A DNA stretch of 64,000 bases from Bilabrum cf. latius (lineage: Eukaryota > Bigyra: Bicosoecida > Bigyra > Bicosoecida): assembly GCA_965178125.1 (NCBI GenBank), contig OZ237743.1, positions 1,178,001 to 1,242,000 of the forward strand, given 5' to 3'. The notes beneath the pieces are model-generated. The model was not told the origin of the DNA and did not search any database. It saw only the letters and a program-made list of their open reading frames with translations. A program made the translations under genes and the position numbers. Position 1 is the stretch's first letter; the number at the start of each line of letters is the position of its first letter. Positions 55,101 to 64,000 of the stretch are shown piece after piece.

Positions 55101-58100
55101 GGGGCAAAAACGGGGGGTCTCAGTAGCACAGCACCCGCCTGAAGAACTGCATAGCTCGCATGACCCGGAGACCCATCTGATCCGCGAAGCACCCCCGCTA
55201 CATCGAGAAAACTGTCCTGTAGCTTGGCATGTTGTGACACAAGGCTTTCGAATTTTGTCTGGAGCTCCTTCTGCTAACTTGCTTTTACCCAAACCCGAAG
55301 ATCCCCATGCTTGACTCGCATGGCATGTTCATGAATTCGCGACCATGGCGATTCGAGGTACAGCCGCGGCATCTTCCCCTCGATCTGCATTGCCTGCGAC
55401 AGAGCCACTCTCTCGACCTCGTCACACTCCTGCCCAAGCAGGCTGCGGTATGTCGCGGTGTCGAGGCCCCGGACAACAATATCCGTATACTCGCCAACTT
55501 CAACACCGCTCGTGGCGATTTCAACGGCAGCTAGCTCCTCCTCCTCTAGTCGAACGGCATTGAGCATGAGGTAGTCTCCCTTGCGCTACATGCGCTCGTA
55601 TACCACCACGTCGGATGCACCCGTCTTGGCCAACATGCCGTGGATCCTCGCTAGCACGAAACGGGACGCATCGTTAGCTCCATGGACGAGCATCTCGTAC
55701 AGACCGGATGTGCCGTAAGTCCTTCGGGCCAAGTTGTATCGCAGGCACCGCGCCACCTCCTTGGCCACGTGCGTCTCAACAGGATCCGGATCCCGAGGAG
55801 GAGTACCATCTTGAGAAATGCCAAAGGAAACTGACAAAGGTTGCACAACAGAGCCAAAGCATGCTTCGAACGATTTACCCGAAGAGCCGACGTTCACATA
55901 CTCCTTGATTGCGTCGATTACCCCCTCACCAACCGCAGATAGCTAAGGTACATCTGGTATCTGCTGCATCTTGCCAAGTGGCTCGCGCTAGGCGTGCTGC
56001 ATGGAGTTGTGCACGATCCGCTTGAAGCCAGTGCTACTGACGTTCTTGAATATACGGCCGAGCACTCGCGATGCATCCTCAGTATACATGCCTCTCAGCA
56101 GTGTATGCTGTTGCATGTCAATCGTCGCACTTCTCTGTCTCTTTGGCAAACCAATGCGCTACCATGCAACGTACACACGCAGCAACGTCAACAGATCACC
56201 TCGGGGGGAAGCAACCGCAGCGGCACGATCCAGAAGTCTTGATGAGTACCTGCTAGCGCCGGCGTCGACAAGTGCGACCAACGTGAGCGTGAAGCGAGCC
56301 TGAATGAGCCGAGTCAGCAAACCATGAACTTGACCAGATGCGCTCGCATCAGGAATTGCAGCTGGAATAGCTTCACTGCCACTCGCAGCACCGGTTGAAG
56401 TTGACAGGGCCTCGCTGCCGCTCGCAGCACCGGTTGAAGTTGACAGGGCCTCGCTGCCGCTCGCAGCACCGGTTGAAGTTGACAGGGCCTCACTGCCGCT
56501 CGCAGCACCGGTTGAAGTTGACAGGGCCTCACTGCCGCTCGCAGCACCGGTTGAAGATGACAGGGCCTCGCTGCCGCTCGCAGCACCGGTTGAAGTTGAC
56601 AGGGCCTCACTGCCGCTCGCAGCACCGGTTGAAGTTGACAGGGCCTCACTACTGCTCGCAGCACCGGTTGAAGTTGACAGGGCCTCGCTGCCGCTCGCAG
56701 CACCGGTTGAAGATGACAGGGCCTCGCTGCCGCTCGCAGCACCGGTTGAAGATGACAGGGCCTCGCTGCCGCTCGATTTGACGGTTGTTCCACAGTCTGT
56801 CCCATCACTAGGCGGATCCGGATCCAGGGCATGGGTGATGTCCTTGGCGGCCCTAATAGCCAGGGCTCCTAGCCATGGCTTGAGTCCAGTCCTGATAACC
56901 CAGTACCCATCCGCAGTCACTTTCGCAGCAGGATCCAAACAATCGTCTTGCTGCCCCGCTGGTCGCGATGCCTCGTCCAGATTGATGAGACCCATGCTAA
57001 CCAGCTGATCCACGGCTTGCTGGATTCGCTCATCCGAAGGCCGTTCAATCCAAGGAAACTTAAGCGGTGAAGAACCCGCAGCATACAGCGCCAGCACACC
57101 ACGGGTGATGCTGCATCGCTGCACGCCAGGCGGTCTGGTCGTTGGCAACGAGTCAAAGGTAGGCTCAGAGTATAGCCGAATGCAGCGACCTGGGCGCGTC
57201 CTTGCGGCTCGTCCGGCACGCTGAATAGCAGACACCTTCGAGATTCGACATAGTCGCCGCTAGGACACTCGCAGGTTCGGGTCGTATACCTCTTGCCAGT
57301 CGAAGCCCGAGTCGATCACGCAAGTGAGCCCAGGAATCGTGATGCTGGATTCAGCATCACGGGTGGCGAAGTATACGACTGGGGACGATCCATGCGGCTC
57401 CATCGCATCGATCGAACCGTTGAGATTATCCTTTGTCAAACTGACCACCTCGCCTGGCCTCGGGGCTTTCCCTCCGTTCGCGGCTGCCATCATCCACTTG
57501 TAGCATTCCATGCACCGGCGCACGTCTCCTTCGCCGGGCAGGAAGACGAGAAGACTGCCTTGGTTGTCCGACTTCTTCAGCTACATCACCTCCCTCATTG
57601 CAGCGTAGGCGCTCGAATTCACTATCTTCGATATCTGGTCAAACCGCACTGACTCGACTGGGGTGAACTGCTTCATACTCTTGGAATCCCTGAATACAGG
57701 AGGAGAGCGCTCTCCGAGGAAGCTGAAACGGGTGCAGGTAACATCCTTGTACTCGTCTACAAACGCCTCCACATGCTTGTAGAGCTGCTCAGGGTCCTAA
57801 TGATTAACCGTCAGCTTGTAGCTCTAGCTTTCTAGCTATAAGAGTTTTGCGTCCCTCTCGTCGCTACCACTGGCAGGGAGCCAGTATTCGTGAAGTGCGC
57901 CAAACTCTGGCAAATTGCCTCGAGAACCAGGCGATTCCTTCTGCCCCCCCATCGTAGCAGAGGATATAATAACGACGGGAGAGGTCTTCTCTTTCATTTT
58001 TTTCCTCGAATCGTTAGCCTGCACCGTTTTTAGCAAACCCTGCAGCACGTCGCAAGCGACCCCGCGCTCGTGCACCTCATCCACCATTACGACACCGAAC

Positions 58101-60211
58101 TCACGGAGGCTGGGCAGCCTGGCGTCAAGCATTTCATGGTCGGCAAAGCTTGCGGTTCTGTCTACCTATTGCAGCGCTTGCAGTTGCATAGCCAAGATCC
58201 CAAGAGCGGTTATCTCGTCGCAATACACGAGAGACGATTTGTCCCACCCCCACCATGGCGCTGTGCCATCCTGCAAGGCGCGCGCTGACACGTGAGTTAC
58301 AGTTTCTCCTAAATGCTCCGAAAGCTAGCTGGCTACTCTAGCAGCTAGTAGGCCGGCAGCTGCCTCGCTCGGCTACACAATCAGCATGCGGTTCCCGGGC
58401 GATGACGAGACGTGACCGAATAGCAGGAGTGTCTGCGGGATCTAGGTCGACTTTCCACTCCCGGTTCTTCCTGACAGCATCAATACACGGCCTTTGTGCT
58501 CTGCGGCGGCTCCCTTGGCCACAGGGCCGCAATCCGTAGCGCACCCCCCACTTTCCTTGATGTGTAGGTACTTCTCCAAGAATTTTCCTTGCTAAACGAA
58601 GGCATCGAGGTCTCTCTGGAAAGCGTTGGCGTGCCTACTCACACGTTGCTCAAAGTGCCGCAATAGGACCGGACGGACGTCAACGCTCTGGCGCTCGACT
58701 CCGAGCGCTGCAAAAAGGGCTCCCCTGGCTGATGGCATTTTCGTGTCGACAGGGACACTCTTTGCATCGTCCCATACCCGCAGGAGGTCAATCATGTCTC
58801 CAGCAATCCTCGCATGCAACAAGTCCGCATACGAAGTCGCCTTGTCGGTCATACTTTTGGCCATGTCGACCCAGCCAGTGCGCCCCTGAACAGTCGCCGC
58901 GTCCATTGCGTCTGGCACGTCGAGCAGGCCAGTGTTGCGGCGCACGTCGGTCCTTCTACGCCCGTCCGCCTTCTAGCTATATTCCTGGATACGACCATTA
59001 AAATAACGCTGCAACTGGTCGAACATCGAGCGCACTGCTGGCAATCCAAGAGTTTGACCCTTAGCTCCGTGAATATCCCTGAGCACCTCGAGCACTGCCT
59101 CGTGGGCCGAGGCAAGGTCGCCTTCATCAGACCCTGCGCCAGAAGCGGGGCGGTACTGACTTTTCTTCTGTACTTTCTTATCCAGATACTCAACAGCCCT
59201 TTGCTGGTGGCCTGTGATCTGCGCAAGCCACGGCGCTTTGTTGGAGTAGTCGTCGTCCAACACGTGAGAGCACCAGGCTGCTCCCGAAGTGCCAGTGGGA
59301 CCTTGACAAACAAGGTGCATGTACCTTTTGACGCTCTCCATGAAATTTTTGGCATCGGAATCGTTTGGAACTTCGGTGATGCGAGGATATAATATCTCGC
59401 CCTGTTCGACCAAATTAATCTACTTGTCACCTTTGCGGTGATGCAGGAATCCAACCGTGCAGATTGAGAGTCTGTGTCTCATTCTGTGTTCCCTCTAGAT
59501 CGTGAAAAACTTCTTTTTGATGCTCGACTCGAAACCAACGACTTCCACGTACAGACCACTGTCGAGTGCGGCGCAAACCAACTTTGGGAAGCTGTGGATC
59601 GTGTCCTCATGCATTCCGTCTGTATTGCCATCACCTGCGTATGGATGAGCAATTTTGGTTTAGTCGTGTGGCTGTGAAAAAACCAGGGACAAGTTTAAGT
59701 GCGCATTGCTGGAAATAGCCTCACCAGTACACAGCACAAGTATACCCCTTCGCAAATGCCTACTACTAGCGGCTCCCACACTGCTTGCGGCATGATGAGA
59801 TTTTGAATTAAGCTACGTCAAGCTCTCCATAGCAATTCGGGCGGAATTTCGAACATTTGCATCCACTTCATGCTCTTTTCCTTCTTTGCGAAGCACGAAG
59901 TTAGGAGGTTGGTGGCAAAAGGAACTTTGGAACTGTTTTTCTAGGCCTTCTCTGTCCTCCTTTGTCGGAGCAGACCCTTCAATGAAAACAGCTGGTTGGT
60001 TTGAATCACGCAGGCGATGAACGCTCCGCCCGCCAATGACTGCGTCTAGAAATTCCTGAGGATCTAGCTGCATGCCTCCCTCGATTGGCTGCAATGATGA
60101 ACACGCCATGTTTGACCAATCAACAACCACAGCAACCTCCTGTGTAAAAACATCTGTAGAACTTCCGATAGAATTCTGTCTAGACAGCTATACTTTTCCT
60201 AATGTAGCCAT
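52109..60211 (-). CDS. NYN nuclease-DEAH helicase paralog lacking the RBR module
   Basis: With TAG as Gln and one 90-nt intron this is a 2,670-residue protein ending in TGA. It is clearly homologous to the gene at 30,431-40,248: NYN domain (AVVVDWSNMA, EHEVDANVR, LVLCTGDGN), helicase motif I GRTGSGKSTQIPQ with TAG at the first Gln (58,442-58,444), II VDEVHERG, III ISSATM, V ATRDAESSITIP, VI AIQRAGRAARTRPG, then matching C-terminal blocks such as RGLDTATYRSLLG and FRELDSPC. A 39-bp tandem repeat codes (SGSEALSTSTGAA)n at about residues 1,115-1,240. Instead of the RBR it ends in an Arg/Gly- and Lys/Arg-rich tail (GGRGRGGGKRKRRRKRGK), likely RNA-binding or nuclear targeting. Confidence 0.87.
56380..56780. 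repeat. 39-bp tandem repeat in the NYN-DEAH paralog
   Basis: About ten copies of a 39-bp unit containing GCACCGGTTGAAGTTGACAG, coding a 13-residue Ser/Gly/Ala repeat. Units are nearly identical, so copy number is likely variable. Confidence 0.92.
59635..59724 (-). other. Spliceosomal intron (predicted), shared with the paralog
   Basis: Minus strand donor TGTACTG|GTGAGG and acceptor CATACGCAG|GTGATGG, phase 1, 90 nt. It joins LVLCTG to DGNTDG at the same codon as the intron of the plus-strand paralog. Confidence 0.88.
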
Positions 60212-60773
60212 TTCAGCCAGGGATTCAGTGTGTGGCTGCACGGGATCATATATCTGATCGAATTCAAATAGTGCACGTTACACATAATAGAATCGGCTTG
60301 ATTTTGGGGGAGGGCTGAAAGGAAGGCCAAACGGGCACTCGTGAGTGTGGTTTGGGAGAACTTTGCCAGCCCGGCTGTAGGGGCAGCCGATGACAAAAAC
60401 TTTGCCGCGGTGGTCGCCGACGTCAATGCGGGTTTAGACCAGAAAGGGTAGCCGGACGGGATGCTGACAGATAGCGCCGGCGAAAACGAGAGCGCTGACG
60501 CCTGCCAGAGGAATATAGGTCCTACAGGTGTTGCTGAGGTGGCTTAGGCTAGCCGGGATTGCAGCCGAGCTTTTCGAAGCATGAAGTCAGGTCTGCCCAC
60601 GGCGTTACTTCCAGAATCCAGATGTGCCATCGTAATTGCGTGCGCTATTGAGATGAATTCACAGATTACCGGATCAAAGTCCCCTTCTTCTATCTGTGTC
60701 ATGGCAGGCTTCTCGGGCCGATCCGGGCATGGACCGGCAATCCTCACTGGGAAGGCCAGGGCTCGGTACGACA
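60212..60773. other. Intergenic stretch, no supported gene
   Basis: Lies between the 5' end of the NYN-DEAH paralog and the 3' end of the acyl-CoA synthetase. A 77-residue frame (60,544-60,777, minus) overlaps the synthetase stop as AAGTGATG but has no recognisable content, so it is more likely 3' UTR. Confidence 0.45.
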
Positions 60774-63700
60774 TCACTTGCCCCCGGCGCCACCCGCGTA
60801 CACCGCCTCGAGCTCCTCGGCGTACCTGTCGTAGATCACCTTGTGCTTGTTCTTCTGCGAGTCCGTCACCAGCTCCACTCCCTTCTCAAGCCAGTCGTCG
60901 CCCACGACCAGCACGTCCCCCGGCACCTCGGCCCGACCCATCCTGGCCTGCTTGGCAGACTGCCTGCCCACCTGCTGGACCTCCTCCTTGATCTCGCGCC
61001 GCACCGCCTCCACCTTGGCCAGGGCCGCCATGGCGTCACCGGGCTTGCAGTCGGCCGCGTCGCAGTCCGCGTCCCGCAGCGCGGCGGCATACCTCTCGTC
61101 TCCCATGGAGGCCTTGAAGTAGGCGGGGTCTGGCACGGCCACCGCCACGCAGTAGTCGTGGTCGGGGTCCACGTGCACCGCCAGGAAGGCGGTGGTCTTG
61201 CACGCGCCCAGCTCCGACTCGACGATGCCCCTGTTCACGTACTCCCCGTTGGACAGCTTGATGAGTGCCTTGGTGCGCCCCGTGATGCGAAGGATCCCGT
61301 CCGGCGTCCACTGCCCGATGTCGCCCGTGTTGAACCACGTGCGGCCCCACCTCTGCTGGAAGACCTCTCGGTTGAGCCGGTCCATCTTTTCCTTCTGCTC
61401 CCCCACGGCGAGGTATCCCGGGGACACGTTGCTGCCCGACAGCCAGATCTCCCCCGTGGGGGGCGCCCCCGTCGCAGGGTCACCGGCGGGCTTCTTGTCG
61501 GGGTGGTCCTTGTGCGCCCTGAGCCAAACGCGGGCGGACCCGATGGGGGGACCCACAGTCCCCGTGTTGTACTCGTACATCATCGACACGGTCCCGCCCG
61601 CGCTCGTCTCGGTGAGGCCGTACCCCTGCTGCATGGAGCAGCAGAAGACTGCCTGCAGCCACCTCTGCGCCGAGGGGCTCGTGGGCCCCGCCCCGCCGAT
61701 AAGCACCCTGAGCCTGCCCCCAGTCACCTTCTTCCTGACGCCGTCAAAGACCAGCTTGTCCCAGAACCCGTGCCTGCAGCCTGCCAGCCCGTACTTCTCG
61801 ATGTTGGCCAGCTTGACCTTGAGCCCGGCCCCAAAGAGCACCTTGGCCACGGGTGAGGCCGCCACCTTGGCTTCGATCCCGTTGCGGATCTTGTTGAAGA
61901 TCCGAGGCACGCCGGCCATGAAGGTCGGCCGGTACACGAGGAGGTCGCCCTCCGTGGCCGCCTGTGCGCCCCCCTTGCGCGCCACGGGATTCTTGTCGAT
62001 GGCGGGAGAGGTGCCGGTGAGAGTGAAGGGCGAGCCGTACGCGATGGGCACTCCCGTCCCGAGCATGGCCAGCTCTGCGGCCACCTCGAAGATGTGGGCC
62101 AGGGGCAGGTACCCGTGGTAGACGTCGCTCGAGTCCAGAGCCGGCAGCGCCTCTTTGAAGCCGTGCACGATCCCAGCGATGGTGCGGTGCAGCAGCTGCA
62201 CGCCCTTGGGCTTGCCCGTGGTGCCCGAGGTGTACATGATCATAGCGGGCTGGGCGGGGGAGATGGCCGCCGGGGTGATGGGCTTGGGGTAGCCCGCGGG
62301 GGAGTCGCCAGGGTCGTACCTGAGCGGCCCCACCTTGACGTCCTTGCCCGCCAGCTCGCCCTCGGCCTCCTTGGAGTCTACCTCCAGCTCCTCGCAGAGG
62401 GAGGCGTGGTCGGGGATGGTGAACAGGTGGGTCACGGAGCGGAGGTGCTCCCTGCTGAGCTGGGACACGATGGGGAGGAGTGACCTGTCGCATACAATGG
62501 CGGAGCACCGCGCCTCGTGCACCGTGTGAGCAAGGGCGTCTGGGCCCAACGAGGCGTACGAGGTCACCACGGTGAAGCCCGCGTTCCAGCAAGCCATGGC
62601 GGTGAGCATCCACTGGTGCGAGGTGGATGCGAAGACGTTGACCCGGTCGCCCGTCTCTAGGCCCGCCTCCCTGAGCTGCTCCCCGATGACGTCGAGAGCG
62701 GCGAGGACCTTGCTGCGGGGCCACGCGCTGGCCTCGTTCTCGAAGTGGGAGACCACCTTCTCGATCGAGAGTTTCTTGCCACTGCTGCTGCTAGCTGCAC
62801 CGCCGGATCCGGAGGCTGGCTTCCGGGGCCTCGCGAGGCGGGAGGCAATCGGTTTCCGGAAGAGCATGCAGTCGGCGTCGGGGTTCGATTCCGAGGGTTT
62901 CATGGCGCTGCGGAGGCGATGGGAGCAGAGGGGACAAACAAAGAGGGGAAAGACTAAGTAACATTACATGTACTATAATATATTCGTAGGGGGCTGCACT
63001 TTCACGGCACAGGTGGACAGCAAGCGGGTCTGTCCAGTTGCGATCCCAAACAGCGAAAAGGTGATCCTGGATCAAACTCACTTGATGACGTCTTTTGCGG
63101 TCTGGGCACCGTCGATTCCAGAAAGAGTATCTTGGAAGAAAACAGAGCGGCGCGGGCGCGCCTCGATCGGTAGATCGTCGTCTTCGGCGCTCCCGGACTT
63201 GCCGGCGCAATCCTCGGCTGGCACGGACAGCAGCGTGTCGGTCACCTGCGTGAACCCAATCCGGAAGGGCACTAACTAACAAAAGAAGCTCACCGTCGAC
63301 TGTGGGCATGGCTAGATGATGGGAGGCAGTTCCGGGTCCGCAACTCACGGCAGTTTGCGACGGGATCGTTGTGGACTGACCGCAGACAAGATTGTAAAGG
63401 CACAGGCTCCCGATTGAAGCGAGGGAAACTGCCAGTGCAGTCGACTGATGCGAAGGCGACACTACTGCGCAAGGGCATGGGCTTGTAGGTGGAATGAGTC
63501 CATGATCGCTGCAGGCAGTGGTCCAGCTCTGCAGACTTCTTAAATCTCGATCAAGCCGTGCACTTTAAACCATAGCAAATGATGATTTTCGGAGCAGACT
63601 TACATGCATCAATGGAGTAGTACGAAGCAGCGCTGAGGACGCCAAACATGGTCGCTGAAACCGCAAAGTCTCGTGCCAGCAGTCCAGTTGTCGATAGCTC

Positions 63701-63784
63701 AGCAAGGCGTGCGGCATCATCACCAAGCTTGCGGAGCTCAACAGATCTCGATAAGTTTAGCTTGTTGAAATAGCCATCTGACAT
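60774..63784 (-). CDS. Long-chain acyl-CoA synthetase (four exons)
   Basis: Four predicted exons (63,784-63,604; 63,464-63,349; 63,245-63,082; 62,907-60,774) join in frame into 864 residues ending in TGA. The last exon carries the AMP-binding enzyme: P-loop MYTSGTTGKPKGVQL, the QQGYGLTETSAGG motif, the hinge region NTGDIGQWTPDGILRITGR and the catalytic Lys region KALIKLSNGEYVN. The upstream exons add a start MSDGYFNKLNLSRSVELRKL and two hydrophobic stretches (FAVSATMFGVLSAASYY; STALAVSLASIGSLCLYNLV), a probable membrane anchor. The enzyme activates fatty acids to acyl-CoA at ER, peroxisome or plastid membranes. The core enzyme is certain; the 5' exons are inferred from splice signals and phase. 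Confidence 0.88.
62908..63081 (-). other. Intron 3 of the acyl-CoA synthetase (predicted)
   Basis: Donor CATCAA|GTGAGTTTG, acceptor CCTCCGCAG|CGCCATGAAA, 174 nt, phase 2. It joins TAKDVI to NAMKPSES in frame. Confidence 0.75.
63246..63348 (-). other. Intron 2 of the acyl-CoA synthetase (predicted)
   Basis: Donor AACTGCC|GTGAGTTG, acceptor TTCACGCAG|GTGACCG, 103 nt, phase 0. Confidence 0.65.
63465..63603 (-). other. Intron 1 of the acyl-CoA synthetase (predicted)
   Basis: Donor GATGCAT|GTAAGTC, acceptor CTTGCGCAG|TAGTGTC, 139 nt, phase 1. Confidence 0.65.
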
Positions 63785-64000
63785 GGCTGCCCTTCACCAC
63801 GTTGCGGAAGGATGAGATATCCGAAAAATCCGACTTTTTGGGAACTAATTGTAACGAGTGGATATAGGAAGGAGGCAAAATGCAACCATTTCAGAAGCAC
63901 AGAATGTGAGCGCTTGCGCAAACCGTGCGTGTTCCGGGATCTATTGATCTTTAACGATCGTTGGTGTGGTACACCTGCCGGGGCGAACTTGCACCCAGTT

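Noticed and set aside
60544-60777. Small gene overlapping the acyl-CoA synthetase stop
   Set aside because: No recognisable content and an alternative GTG start; most likely 3' UTR.

Overview
The window is nuclear DNA of a single-celled eukaryote carrying an integrated virus. Positions 1 to about 20,780 are very AT-rich and hold a densely packed Polinton-like virus (polintovirus). From about 20,780 to 64,000 the DNA is GC-rich and holds large host genes with few, short (about 90-175 nt) GT-AG introns. The host cannot be identified from sequence alone.

The key to reading the window is its genetic code: TAG is a glutamine codon in both host and virus, while TAA and TGA are stops. Read with the standard code, almost every gene looks broken. 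With TAG=Gln, adjacent fragments join in frame into complete proteins. No gene I could define ends in TAG. The decisive sites are conserved glutamines: the DEAH-helicase motif GKSTQIPQ has CAG in one paralog and TAG in the other. The viral integrase shows a canonical D,D-35-E triad only if an intervening TAG is read through. UAG-only reassignment to Gln with UAA and UGA kept as stops is rare among eukaryotic nuclear codes.

Virus (1-20,780). It carries the full Polinton gene set: a protein-primed-type family B DNA polymerase (interrupted), a retrovirus-type integrase with a chromo-like C-terminus, a double jelly-roll major capsid protein candidate, a penton/minor capsid candidate, an adenain-like cysteine protease and an FtsK/HerA-type packaging ATPase. 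Accessory genes include a fibre-like protein, a DUF5872/DUF5754-like protein, a Zn-ribbon protein, a nucleotidyltransferase, a GIY-YIG nuclease with zinc finger, a 693-residue Gln/Pro-rich protein, a membrane-anchored P-loop protein, a coiled-coil protein and two BspA-like (DUF285) repeat proteins. Recurrent upstream motifs, an iteron-like array and three copies of a long intergenic repeat, two of them inverted around the capsid module, look like virus control elements. A roughly 465-bp GC-rich insertion splits the polymerase, so this copy is probably a resident, defective provirus.

Host (20,780-64,000). In order: a giant exonuclease-YbaK-Mut7-C fusion (-), a TauD/BBOX-like dioxygenase (-), a 3,233-residue NYN-DEAH helicase-RBR fusion (+), a 2,522-residue MORN-repeat protein (-), two uncharacterised proteins (+), a second NYN-DEAH helicase without the RBR module (-), and a four-exon long-chain acyl-CoA synthetase (-). 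The two NYN-DEAH genes are paralogs facing each other and share an intron at the same codon. Several host genes suggest RNA surveillance: NYN nuclease, DEAH helicase, and DEDDy exonuclease with Mut7-C. A role against the virus is speculation.
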